Positions 55,267 to 64,000 of a stretch of DNA of 64,000 bases are shown here, piece by piece (within the stretch, counting starts at the first letter, position 1; the number at the start of each line of letters is the position of its first letter). A program made the translations under genes and the position numbers. Under the pieces are notes generated by a model. That model was not told where the DNA came from. It was given only the letters and a program-made list of their open reading frames with translations, and ran no database searches. Origin of the DNA: CAWJLS01 sp963843755 (GTDB lineage: Bacteria; Acidobacteriota; Thermoanaerobaculia; Multivoradales; DATKCC01); contig CAWJLS010000003.1 of NCBI GenBank assembly GCA_963843755.1, forward strand, positions 124,001-188,000, read 5' to 3'.

Positions 55267-56967
55267 ATGAAGAGCTCGCCCCCGCCCCGCTGCCACGGCG
55301 CCCTTGTCCTGACCGCCCTCGTGCTCGCCGCCTGCGCCTGTCTCGCCCTTCCGGGCCTGGTGGCCGCCGACGCCCCCGCCGTCCACGCCCTCACCGGCGT
55401 ACGGATCGTGGTGGCGCCGGGGAAGGTCGTCGAGCACGGCACGGTGGTCGTCCGCGACGGCCTGATCGAGGCCGCCGGCGCCGACGTCGAGCCGCCGCCG
55501 GACGCGCGCATCTGGGACCTCGAGGGGCTCACCGTCTATCCCGGCCTGATCGAGAGCTACGCCGAGCGTCCGTGGCCCGACGAGGCGGCCGGCGAGGGCG
55601 GTCCCAGCGGAGGAGGCGGTGGGGGACGCCGTGGACGTCCGGGCGGCGCCGCGACGCAACCCGACACTGGCAGCGGCAACCCGAACCCGGCGGTCCACGC
55701 CGAGCGCGAGATGACCGACCACGCCGAGGATGCGGCGGCCGCCCGCCAGCTCCGCGAGGCCGGTTTCACGGTCGCCGTGATCGCGCCCAAGGGCGGCGTC
55801 CTGCGTGGCCAGAGCGTCCTGATCGACCTGGGCGACGGGCCGGTGCGCGAGCGCATCCTCGAGCCCCGGGTGGCCCAGAACGTCACCCTCTCCGCCTCCG
55901 CCCCCCACGGCTACCCCCGGTCGCTCATGGGCTCGATCGCCCTGACGCGCCAGACCTTCCTCGACGCCGGCTGGTACCGGCGGGCATGGAGCGCGTTCGA
56001 CGCCCGGCCGACCCAGCGCCGGCCGCCCTACGACGCGGCCCTCGAAGCGCTCGGCGACGCCGCGGCCGGCGATCAGCCGGTGGTGTTCGAGAACGACGAC
56101 CTGCCGGGGGAGGTCCGGGCGGCGCACCTGGCCGACGAGCTCGGCCTCGACGCCTGGTTCGTCGGCAGCGGCGAGGAGTACCAGCGCCTGGACGAGGTGC
56201 GGCAGATCCTGGCCGGCCACGGGCATCCGCGGCCGGTGCTGCTGCCGGTCGCCTTCCCCGAGCCGCCGGCCGGCTCGTCCGGGCCGCTGTCGATCGAGCT
56301 CGACGCCCTCCGGCACTGGAAGCGGGCGCCGGAGAACCCGGCCGCCCTGGTCGGCACCGGCGCCACGGTGGCCCTGACCACCTTCGGCCTCGACCGCCCG
56401 GCCGACATCCACGAGCGGCTGGCCCGGGCGATCGCCGCCGGGCTGTCGCCGGACGACGCCCTCGCCGGCGTGACCACGATCCCGGCCCGCCTGCTCGGCA
56501 TCTCCGCCCAGCGCGGGACGATCGAGCCCGGCAAGGCGGCCGACCTGGTGGTGGTCGACGGCGACCTGTTCACCGAAAAGACCAAGGTCCGGGAGGTGTG
56601 GATCGACGGCAAGCGCTACGAGATCAAGAAGAGCGCACCGCCGGAGGTCGAGCCGGCCGGCACCTGGGATCTGCGGATCGACGCGGGCGGCGAGACCGTC
56701 ACCAGCCGCCTGGACCTGGTCGGCGACGCACCCAGCCTCACCGGCACGCTCGAGGCCCAGGGGGCCGAGATCACGCTCGACAGCGCCGAGGTCTCGGGCA
56801 GCACCGTCGAGATCGCCTTCGACGGCGCCTCGTTCGGCATGCCCGGGCCGTTCACCCTGACGCTCGAGATCACCGGTGACAGCGCCCGGGGCTCGGGGTC
56901 CGGACCGCCCGGACCGTTCACCCTGACCGGAACCAGAGTCTCCGCCCCTCCGGAGGTGCTGCGATGA
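55267..56967 (+). CDS. Secreted amidohydrolase-like protein lacking the metal-binding HxH
   Basis: The 566 residues begin with a signal peptide (ALVLTALVLAACACLALPGLVAA). An amidohydrolase beta-sandwich follows (VHALTGVRIVVAPGKVVEHG, RDGLIEAAGADVEPPP, GLTVYPGLIESYAE). Active family members read PGLIDxHxH here; this one has PGLIESYAE, so the first metal site is missing. The closing part is typical (ALAGVTTIPARLLGISAQRGTIEPGKAADLVVVDGDLF). A C-terminal beta domain of about 110 residues follows (TWDLRIDAGGETVTSRLDL). GGAGGG lies 8 nt before ATG 55267. It overlaps the next amidohydrolase gene by ATGA, suggesting a two-subunit assembly. Confidence 0.85.
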   Translation: MKSSPPPRCHGALVLTALVLAACACLALPGLVAADAPAVHALTGVRIVVAPGKVVEHGTVVVRDGLIEAAGADVEPPPDARIWDLEGLTVYPGLIESYAERPWPDEAAGEGGPSGGGGGGRRGRPGGAATQPDTGSGNPNPAVHAEREMTDHAEDAAAARQLREAGFTVAVIAPKGGVLRGQSVLIDLGDGPVRERILEPRVAQNVTLSASAPHGYPRSLMGSIALTRQTFLDAGWYRRAWSAFDARPTQRRPPYDAALEALGDAAAGDQPVVFENDDLPGEVRAAHLADELGLDAWFVGSGEEYQRLDEVRQILAGHGHPRPVLLPVAFPEPPAGSSGPLSIELDALRHWKRAPENPAALVGTGATVALTTFGLDRPADIHERLARAIAAGLSPDDALAGVTTIPARLLGISAQRGTIEPGKAADLVVVDGDLFTEKTKVREVWIDGKRYEIKKSAPPEVEPAGTWDLRIDAGGETVTSRLDLVGDAPSLTGTLEAQGAEITLDSAEVSGSTVEIAFDGASFGMPGPFTLTLEITGDSARGSGSGPPGPFTLTGTRVSAPPEVLR

Positions 56968-59817
56968 ACCGCCCCGCCTGCCCCGCCGCCCATCTCCGAT
57001 CGCCTGCTCTGCGCGACGCACGCGGATCGCTCAAGTCGCTGGTCGCCCCGCTGGCGCTCGCCGCCTTCGCGATGCTCGCCTCCGGCCCCGGCGTGAGCCC
57101 CACCGCCTCCGCCTCGACCTGGGACCCGTCCTCCTGGAACGTCGGGACGCCGGACCAGCCCGAGGCGGTGATCGTCCGCCACGCCACGATCTGGACGTCG
57201 GGGCCCGCCGGCCGCCTCGAGGACGCCGACCTGCTGATCCGCGAGGGCAAGATCGTCGCCGTCGGCCACGACCTCGACGCCCCGGCCGGAGCGGTCGAGA
57301 TCGACGCGACCGGCAAGCACGTCACGCCGGGACTGATCGACGCCCACTCCCACACCGCCATCAGCGGCGGCGTCAACGAGGGGACCGACATCGTCACCCC
57401 CGAGGTGCGGATCGCGGACGTCCTCGATCCCCGCGACGTCGACGATCTACCACGAGCTCGCCGGCGGGCTCACCATGGCCAACGTCCTCCACGGCTCGGC
57501 CAACGCCATCGGCGGGCAGAACGCGGTCATCAAGCTGCGCTGGGGCGCGACCGCCGACGAGCTGCTGTTCGACGGCCGCCGCCCCGGGGTCAAGTTCGCC
57601 CTCGGCGAGAACCCCAAGCAGAGCAACTGGCGGACCGACAATCCGCGCTACCCCCAGACCCGTATGGGCGTCGAGCAGGCGATCGTCGAGGCGTTCGAAG
57701 GGGCGCTCGACTACCGGCGCGAGCTGGAGCGTGCCGCGGCGGCCCACGACCCCTCCGCCGTGCCGCCCCGGCGCGACCTGCGCAAGGAGGCGTTGCTCGA
57801 GATCCTGGACGGCAAGCGCCACGTCCACGCCCACGCCTACCGCGCCGACGAGATGCTCATGCTGCTCGGCCTCTCCGACCGCTACGGCTTCGACATCGCC
57901 GCCTTCCAGCACGGCCTGGAGGCGTACAAGATCGCCGACGAGATCGCCGCCCACGGGGTCGGCGTCTCGACCTTCTCCGACTGGTGGGCCTACAAGTACG
58001 AGGTGGTGGACGCCATCCCGTACAACGGCCCGATCCTGCTCGACCACGGCGTCGTCACCTCCTACAACTCCGATGACGACGAGCTCGCCCGGCGGCTCAA
58101 CACCGAGGCGGCCAAGGCGGTGCGCTACGGCAACGTGAGTGAGGAGCAGGCCCTCGGGCTGGTGACCATCGGCCCGGCGACCCAGCTCGGGATCGACGGC
58201 CGGGTCGGCTCGCTCGAGAAGGGCAAGGACGCCGACTTCGTCGTCTGGAACGGCAACCCCCTGTCGCCCTACTCGCTGGCCGAGCAGACCTGGATCGACG
58301 GCCGGCGCTACTTCGACCGCGACGAGGACCTGGCCCGGCGCCAGGAGCTGACGGCCGAGCGCGACGAGCTCCTGGCCGAGGCCGAGGCGGCCCACAGCGG
58401 CGCCGCAGAGGCCGGCTCCGAGGAGGCGGATGACCAGGCCACCGCGGCCACCGAGGACGCGGCGCCGATGGACTCCACGACGCACGCTCCGGCCCTGCCC
58501 GCCCCCGCCGCCGAACCCGCGGCTCCGACCAGACCCGCGGCGACGCCCGCGGAGACCGCGGCCCCGACCGGCCCCGCGGTCGCCTTCGTCGGCGGCACGG
58601 TCCACCCGGTGAGCTCGCCGCCGATCGAGGACGCCACCCTGGTGCTCCGCGGCGACCGGATCGTCGCCGTGGGCCACGACGTGACAGTGCCCGACGACGC
58701 CCGGGTGATCGACGCCACCGGCAAGCACCTCTACCCCGGCTTCATCCATCCGAAGACCACTCTCGGGCTGGTCGAGGTCGACAGCGTCCGCGGCACCGAC
58801 GACACCCGGGAGATCGGCCAGGTGAACTCGAACCTCCGGGCGGAGGTGGCGTTCAACGGCGACTCGTTCCGCCTGCCGCCGACCGTCGCCGGCGGCGTCA
58901 CCTCGGCGCTCATCGTCCCCGAAGGCGGGGTCTTCACCGGCACCTCGGCGGTGATGCGCCTGGCGGGCTGGAACTGGCGCGACATGACCGTCCGGGCGCC
59001 GGTCGGCATGCACCTCCAGTGGCCCCACACCACCGCCAGGCCGTGGGACGACGAGAAGAAGCTCGAGGAGCAGCGCAAGAAGGACCTCGAGCTGATCGAC
59101 ACCACCGTCGCCGCGGCCCGCGCCTACGCCAAGGCGCGCCACGCGAGCGCCGCCGGCGAGGCGCCGAAGCCGCCGTTCGACCCACGGCTCGACGCCCTGG
59201 TGCCGGTGGTCGAGGGCGCGCTGCCGCTGTTCATCCACGCCGAGACCGAGAGCGAGATCGAGTCCGCCCTCGACTGGGCGGACGAGAACGGGTTCGGCAA
59301 CCTCGTGCTCGTGGCCTCCTACGACGTGGCCAAGATCGCCGACCGGGTCGCCGCCGCCGGGATCCCGGTGATCCTGGACACGATCCACCGGGTGCCGCTG
59401 CGCGCCTGGGAGCCCTACGACGCGCCGTTCACCGCCGCCGCCCGTCTCTACCAGGCGGGTGTCCGCTTCGCCATCGCGGCCGGCGGCGGCGACGCCGGCG
59501 GCTACAACGCCCGCGACCTGCCGTTCGAAGCCGGCACGGCCGTCGCCTTCGGCCTGCCCAAGGACGAGGCGCTCGCCGCCATCACGCTCCACGCCGCCCA
59601 GATCCTCGGGGTCGACGACCGCCTGGGCTCGCTCGAGCCGGGCAAGGAGGCGACTCTGCTGGTCACCGATGGAGACCCGCTCGAGATCCGCACGCACATC
59701 GACGCGGTCTGGATCGACGGGCGCGAAACCGATCGCAGCGACGACCGCCAGTGGCGCCTCGACCAGAAGTACGCCCGGCGGTCCGAGAGCGACACCGTGC
59801 CGGCGGAGACTCCATGA
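56964..59817 (+). CDS. Secreted double-module amidohydrolase, interrupted by a one-base frameshift
   Basis: A signal region (LVAPLALAAFAMLASG) precedes module 1: VTPGLIDAHSHTAISGGVNEG with the metal-binding HSH, then after the shift LAGGLTMANVLHGSANAIGGQ, ILDGKRHVHAHAYRADEMLM and VSTFSDWWAYK. A linker rich in Ala/Pro/Thr leads to module 2 (VAFVGGTVHPVSSPPIEDATL, ...LYPGFIHPKTTLGLVEVDS), which has no HxH. The frame changes between 57441 and 57447, where VLDPRDVD should continue as IYHELAGG; one base is extra. Corrected length is about 950 residues. Active module 1 resembles imidazolonepropionase-like hydrolases; the substrate is unknown. It is translationally coupled to the upstream degenerate homologue. 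Confidence 0.85.
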
Positions 59818-59877
59818 CACATTCGTGACAGAAGCGGTTCGCAATTCGCGTGACGTCCTGCTAGACTGCGCTCGATT

Positions 59878-59897
59878 GGCCGCCGTCCGCGGCGGCC
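59878..59897 (+). other. Perfect GC hairpin
   Basis: GGCCGCCG-TCCG-CGGCGGCC forms an 8-bp stem with a 4-nt loop, 24 nt before the possible small gene at 59922. It may end the amidohydrolase transcript or be part of the next leader. A TAGACT box (59861-59866) lies just before it. Confidence 0.4.
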
Positions 59898-59921
59898 TGT
59901 AGCACAAGGGACGACGAACCG

Positions 59922-60161
59922 GTGCTCCTCTCCGCCCGCAAGATCCTGCTGATCCACTTCCTGATGCGGTTGCCGGACTTCGTGCGTCCGGCGGTGGACG
60001 CGGCGGATCGGTTCGTCCAACGGCTCGTCAAGAGCAAGTTCTTCGGCTCCGTGGCCTGCACCGCGCTGGTCAAGAGCCCGATTCCCCCGCGGCGCCGCCA
60101 CCCCCGCGGCCGCGGCCGCATGCCCCAGCGCCTGCCCCGCTCCAAAACGCAAGAGGGCTGA
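59922..60161 (+). CDS. Possible small basic protein
   Basis: The 79 residues start at GTG. The N-terminal half is amphipathic or hydrophobic (ARKILLIHFLMRLPDFVRPA) and the tail is strongly basic (PPRRRHPRGRGRMPQRLPRS). I recognise no family. It sits between the amidohydrolase gene and the isoprenoid operon, with AAGGGA upstream. It may not be translated. Confidence 0.4.
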   Translation: MLLSARKILLIHFLMRLPDFVRPAVDAADRFVQRLVKSKFFGSVACTALVKSPIPPRRRHPRGRGRMPQRLPRSKTQEG

Positions 60162-60269
60162 CCGCCCCCTCCCCCAAAGCCTCGCTCCGTCCGGTCCGTG
60201 TGCGGTCCGGGCGGCTCTGCACACCCTGGTTTCCTGTTGGTCTCTGACGAGCGACCGCGAAGCGCGACC

Positions 60270-61457
60270 ATGCCGACCCTCCCCAACACCGAGCCCGCGC
60301 CGCCCACCGGCGGTCCGGGCGGCGGCTCGACCACCAGCCGCGACGCGGACGAGACGTTCCGTGCGGCGCTGGACGCCTTCCGCCGGCGCCTGGACGACGC
60401 CCTCGCGGAGTGGATCGAGGCGCGCCGCCGCGAAGCCGCCGCCGAGGCCGCCCAGTCAGCCGAGCTGGCCGCGGAGGTGGGGCGCCTGGTCGCCGGCGGC
60501 GGCAAGCGGTTGCGGCCGGCCCTGGTCGACGCCGCCTACCGCGCCTGCGGCGGTCGCTCGGACGAGGCGGTCCTCGCCCTGGCGATGGCCACCGAGCTGC
60601 TCCACACCTACCTGCTGATCCACGACGACATCATGGATCACGCCGCCGTCCGCCGCGGGGAGCCGACGGCCCACGAGGTGTTCGCCGCCCGTCACCGCGA
60701 GCGCTCCTGGCCCGGCGACGCCGCCGACTACGGCCGCTCGGTGGCGATCCTGGTCGGTGACCTGGCCCACACCTGGGCGGCCATGCTGTCGCGCACGTCT
60801 TCCGGAGCGGAGGGCGGCGCCGAGGGCGACCCACGGGCGGTGGCGGCCAGCTTCGACGCCATGTCCCGGGAGGTGATCGGCGGCCAGTACCTGGAGATGA
60901 CCCTGCCGTTCCGACTCGGCGGCGACCCTCGGAAGAAGGCGGACCGCCCCACGGCGGACGAGCTGCTGCGGGCGCTCCGGCTCAAGTCGGGGCGCTACAG
61001 CATCGAGCGCCCGCTGGAGCTCGGCGCCCTGCTGGCGGGGGCCGCGCCCGAAATCGTCGCGGGCCTGCGCTCCTACGGTGAGGCGGTCGGCGACGCGTTC
61101 CAGCTCCAGGACGACGTCCTCGGCACGTTCGGCGAGGCGACGGCGGTCGGCAAACCGGTCGCCTCCGACCTCGAAGAGGGCAAGTACACGTTCCTCATCC
61201 ACCACACCCTGGCCGGCGCCGATCCGGCCGACGGCCGATGGCTGAGCGAAACGCTGGTGCGGGGCGGCCTGACCGCCGAGGAGGTCGCGAGGGCGCGCCG
61301 GGTGATCCGCGGCTCGGGCGGCCTGGCCGCGGTCGAGGCGATGATCGACGAGCGCCTCGACCGGGGACGGCAGATCCTCTCCCAGCTCCCCTTCTCCGAG
61401 GAGCATGCGGAGCTCTTCCTCGGCCTGATCGACTACCTCGCCCGGAGGGACCGGTGA
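60270..61457 (+). CDS. Polyprenyl (farnesyl/geranylgeranyl) diphosphate synthase
   Basis: The 395 residues have GGGKRLRPALVDAAY, the first Asp-rich motif in LLIHDDIMDHAAVRRGEPTAH, GQYLEM, a KSGRYSIERPLELGA region and the second motif QLQDDVLGTFG. It condenses IPP with allylic diphosphates. A tyrosine five residues before the first Asp suggests chain length is limited to C15 or C20. The second motif is DDxxG, as in many short-chain GGPP synthases. Insert loops are rich in Ala/Gly. It is the first gene of a mevalonate operon and overlaps the isomerase by GTGA. Confidence 0.92.
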   Translation: MPTLPNTEPAPPTGGPGGGSTTSRDADETFRAALDAFRRRLDDALAEWIEARRREAAAEAAQSAELAAEVGRLVAGGGKRLRPALVDAAYRACGGRSDEAVLALAMATELLHTYLLIHDDIMDHAAVRRGEPTAHEVFAARHRERSWPGDAADYGRSVAILVGDLAHTWAAMLSRTSSGAEGGAEGDPRAVAASFDAMSREVIGGQYLEMTLPFRLGGDPRKKADRPTADELLRALRLKSGRYSIERPLELGALLAGAAPEIVAGLRSYGEAVGDAFQLQDDVLGTFGEATAVGKPVASDLEEGKYTFLIHHTLAGADPADGRWLSETLVRGGLTAEEVARARRVIRGSGGLAAVEAMIDERLDRGRQILSQLPFSEEHAELFLGLIDYLARRDR

Positions 61458-62564
61458 GCGCCTCCCGCGCCGCGACCGACCCGGCCCGGGCCGCCGGCGC
61501 CTTCGGGTCCGCCGAAAAGACAGCGGAGACAGCGGACGCCGGGCAGCCCGAGCGCGACCGCCGCGACCGTAAAGCGGAGCACATCGAGCTGGCGCTCGAC
61601 CGCCGGACCCAGGCCGACCACCGGAGCTTCGACGACTGGGTCTTCGGGCACGAGGCGGCGCCGGAGGTCGACCTCGCGGCGATCGACACGTCGGTCGAGT
61701 TTCTCGGCAAGCGGCTGGACGCACCGCTCCTGGTCTCGTGCATGACCGGCGGCACCGGGGTCGCCAACCGGATCAACACGCACCTGGCCGAGGCGGCCGA
61801 GCGGCGGCGGATCGCGGTCGGCGTGGGCTCCCAGCGCAAGGCCCTGGAGGAGGGAAGCCACGTCGAGACGTTCCAGGTCCGCGAGGTGGCGCCGACCGTG
61901 CCGCTGCTGGCGAACCTCGGGGCCGTGCAGCTCAACTACGGGTTCGGGCTGGAGCAGTGCCAGGCGGCGGTCGACATGATCACGGCCGACGCCCTGGTCT
62001 TCCACCTCAACCCGCTCCAGGAGGCGATCCAGCCCGAAGGGCAGACCGACTTCTCCGGACTGATCGACAAGATGGGTGCCGTCGCCGCCGGCCTCGACGT
62101 GCCGGTGATCGCCAAGGAGGTGGGCTCCGGAATCTCCGAGGCGACCGCCCGCGCCCTGGCCGGGGTCGGCATCCGGATCATCGATACGGCGGGCCAGGGC
62201 GGCACGAGCTGGGCCCGCATCGAGGCGCACCGCGCCGGGGACCTCGACCTGGGCGAGCTGTTCGCCGACTGGGGCATTCCGACCCCTCGAGTCGATCCAG
62301 GCCGTCGCCCGGGTTCCCGAGGTGACCGTCATCGGCTCCGGCGGGCTGCGCAGCGGCCTCGACGTTGCCAAGGCGATCGCCCTCGGAGCCGATCTGGCAG
62401 GGCTCGCCCAACCGTTTCTCCAGGCGGCGACCGAGTCGCCTGACCGCGTGGTCGAACGGATCGACCGCATCGTCCAGGAGCTCAGGATCGTCATGCTCTG
62501 CGTGGGGGCAGAGACGATCGCAGACCTCAAACGGACCACGCTGACCCGAAGGCCGAGACGATGA
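61454..62564 (+). CDS. fni: Type 2 isopentenyl-diphosphate delta-isomerase, interrupted by a one-base frameshift
   Basis: This FMN-dependent isomerase interconverts IPP and DMAPP. Visible are RKAEHIELAL, LLVSCMTGGTGVANRINTHL, GVGSQRKALEEGS, LGAVQLNYGFG, FHLNPLQEAIQPEGQTDF, VIAKEVGSGIS and DTAGQGGTSWARIEAHR. The frame breaks after ADWGIPTP near 62283-62287; one extra base prevents continuation into ESIQAVARVPEVTVIGSGGL, which lies in the next frame and runs to 62564. Corrected length is about 369 residues. The start is GTG 61454, overlapping the synthase stop. The 3' end overlaps HMG-CoA reductase by ATGA. Confidence 0.9.
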
Positions 62565-63841
62565 GCAAGATGAATCAGGTGATCCGCGCCCGCAGCCGAC
62601 GGGACGAGTTGATCCAGGCCCTGGTGGAGCGGCAGATCGGGTTCCACCAGGTACCGAGCGACCTGCCGGCGGACGAGGCGGCCGAGATCCGGCGCACCGC
62701 CCTCGAGGAGCTCACCGGAGCCTCCCTCGCCAAGAGCGGTGCGTACGTCCTGGACGCCAAACGGGCTGCGTGCCGCAACTGCGAGAACTTCTTCGGCGCC
62801 GTCCAGATCCCGCTCGGGATCGTCGGCCCGATCCTGGTGCGCGGAGAGGAGATCGACGGCGAGGTCTACGTGCCGCTGGGCACCTCCGAGGCCGCCCTCG
62901 TGGCGAGCACCAACCGGGGCTGCTCGGCGATCCGCAAGGCGGGCGGCGCCACCGTCCGGGTCGAGGAGGTGGGCATGACCCGGGCGCCGGTCTTCCGGAC
63001 CGACGGCATCGACGACACCCGCCGGTTTGTCGCCTGGATCCGGGAGCACGAGGACGAGCTGCGCGAGATCACCGAGCGCACCAGCCAGTACCTCGAGCTG
63101 ATCGACATCCGCCCCTACACCTTCGGCACCACGATCTTCTTGCGCTTCCGCTTCACCTCCGGCGACGCCATGGGCATGAACATGGCGACCATCGCCTGCG
63201 ACCGGGCGGTGCGCGAGTTCATCGAGCCCCAGACCGGCGTCGAGTGCGTGGCCCTGTCGGGCAACTACTGCGTCGACAAGAAGCCGGCGGCGATCAACTT
63301 CCACGAGGGCCGCGGCAAGCGGGTGTTCGCGGAGATCGTGCTGCCGGCCGAAGTTCTGGAGAAGACCCTCAAGACCACCGCCAAGGGGCTGCTGGAGGTC
63401 CAGTACCGCAAGAACCTGCTCGGCTCGATCGCCTCCGGCTCGGCCGGCTTCAACGCCCACTTCGCCAACGTCCTGGCGGGCTTCTTCATCGCCACGGGAC
63501 AGGACCTGGCCCACGTGGTCGAAGGCTCCATGGGCGTGACCTGTGTGGAGGAGCGCCCCGACGGCGCGGTCTACGTCTCGATCTACCTGCCGGCGGTGCC
63601 GATCGGCGCGGTCGGCGGCGGGACGGCGCTCGACACTCAGGCCGAGGCGTTGGCGATGATGGGGATCGAGGTCGATCCGGAGCGCTCCGGCGCCGCCGCC
63701 CGCCGGCTGGCGGAGATCCTCGGCGCCACGGTCCTGGCCGGCGAGCTTTCGCTGCTCTCCGCCTTCACCTCGAACGACCTCGCGCGAGCCCACGAGCGGC
63801 TGAGCCGCGGGCCGCTGCCGCCGGGACCGGTCGGGCGCTGA
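62561..63841 (+). CDS. Hydroxymethylglutaryl-CoA reductase (class I type)
   Basis: The 426 residues have the catalytic domain without a membrane anchor: CENFFGAVQIPLGIVGPI (Glu), VALSGNYCVDKKPAAIN (Lys), SGDAMGMNM (Asp of the NADPH loop), GSAGFNAHFANVLAGFF, EGSMGVTCVEE, and a C-terminal His in ARAHERLSR. The motifs suit the NADPH-using class I form. It makes mevalonate from HMG-CoA. The context, between IPP isomerase and mevalonate kinase, confirms a complete-type mevalonate route. Confidence 0.95.
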   Translation: MSKMNQVIRARSRRDELIQALVERQIGFHQVPSDLPADEAAEIRRTALEELTGASLAKSGAYVLDAKRAACRNCENFFGAVQIPLGIVGPILVRGEEIDGEVYVPLGTSEAALVASTNRGCSAIRKAGGATVRVEEVGMTRAPVFRTDGIDDTRRFVAWIREHEDELREITERTSQYLELIDIRPYTFGTTIFLRFRFTSGDAMGMNMATIACDRAVREFIEPQTGVECVALSGNYCVDKKPAAINFHEGRGKRVFAEIVLPAEVLEKTLKTTAKGLLEVQYRKNLLGSIASGSAGFNAHFANVLAGFFIATGQDLAHVVEGSMGVTCVEERPDGAVYVSIYLPAVPIGAVGGGTALDTQAEALAMMGIEVDPERSGAAARRLAEILGATVLAGELSLLSAFTSNDLARAHERLSRGPLPPGPVGR

Positions 63842-63933
63842 GGCGCCCCCCTGCCGGCCCTGCCGGTCCGCGAGCGCCGAGCCCCCGAACCGAGCGCGAC
63901 CCCGAACCGAGCCGCCAACGACCCGCCTGCCGC

Positions 63934-64000
63934 GTGCCGTCCGTCACCGCCTCCGCCCCCGGCAAGGTCATCCTGCTGGGTGAGCACGCCGCCGTCTACG
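63934..64000 (+). CDS. Mevalonate kinase (GHMP family), N-terminal fragment
   Basis: The 22 visible residues from GTG 63934 read VPSVTASAPGKVILLGEHAA and two more, the ATP-proximal start of GHMP kinases (APGKxxLxGEH). After HMG-CoA reductase, mevalonate kinase is most likely; phosphomevalonate kinase or mevalonate decarboxylase starts differ. The gene continues past the right edge. Confidence 0.75.
   Translation, partial: MPSVTASAPGKVILLGEHAAVY

Overview
The window is about 70% GC, densely packed and carries almost no mobile DNA. It reads as chromosomal core sequence from a Gram-negative bacterium: it encodes a TonB-dependent outer-membrane receptor, an outer-membrane-style lipoprotein, HtpG, SecA with a SEC-C tail, phosphatidylserine lipid synthesis and a beta-lysylation system for EF-P. 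A bacterial mevalonate operon, a run of amidohydrolase-like secreted proteins and ten start codons with a TANNNT box 6-9 nt upstream point towards Acidobacteriota (Thermoanaerobaculia-like), with Myxococcota as the alternative. That placement is inference and weak. No rRNA, tRNA or CRISPR array was recognised.

Layout. 1-4.8 kb (minus strand): an SbcC-like ATPase (cut by the left edge) coupled to an SbcD-like nuclease, then htpG and a double-HTH protein. 5.0-7.0 kb: a membrane diguanylate cyclase behind a possible PilZ-like/helical-repeat protein. 7.1-11.8 kb: the helicase HrpB, a DEAD-box RNA helicase and a small membrane protein. 11.9-14.7 kb: the complete EF-P modification module epmB / efp-epmA. 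14.7-18.1 kb: sfsA, a frameshifted alpha/beta hydrolase and kynureninase. 18.3-25.7 kb: a VanZ-like protein, an rRNA m5C methyltransferase, dusA, a lipoprotein, a YihY/BrkB protein and a dihydroorotate dehydrogenase. 25.8-30.4 kb: a type II toxin-antitoxin pair, a small membrane protein, rsmE-hflX, and three copies of a structured palindromic repeat. 30.4-34.6 kb: mutS diverging from tsaB-rimI. 35-38 kb: a YdcH-like protein, then psd-pssA-usg-like. 38-42 kb: a copper P-type ATPase and an M23 peptidase. 42.3-46.6 kb: secA and guaB. 46.8-55.1 kb (minus): a TonB receptor, a secreted protein, an M24 peptidase, trxA, ribF, rimO and phzF. 55.3-59.8 kb: two overlapping amidohydrolase-family genes holding three modules. 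60.3-64 kb: polyprenyl synthase, type 2 IPP isomerase, HMG-CoA reductase and the start of mevalonate kinase, a coupled isoprenoid operon.

How the genes fit together. Translation quality and tRNA/rRNA modification are heavily represented (EF-P module, RsmE, RsmF-like, DusA, TsaB, RimI, RimO, HflX). Membrane building is covered by psd-pssA, secA and the mevalonate operon. Adjacent genes on one strand often overlap by 4 nt (ATGA or GTGA), so operons are tightly coupled. First genes of transcription units often have a TANNNT box 6-9 nt before the start codon and no Shine-Dalgarno site, suggesting widespread leaderless translation.

Most notable: (1) three copies of a 157-170 bp repeat whose outer arms differ between copies but match within each copy, as expected of a conserved folded structure; (2) the leaderless promoter pattern; (3) a palindromic -10 box shared by divergent mutS and tsaB; (4) amidohydrolase modules of which two of three lack the metal-binding HxH; (5) a methionine-rich N-terminus on the TonB receptor. 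Three otherwise intact genes each carry a one-base frameshift, which may be assembly error.
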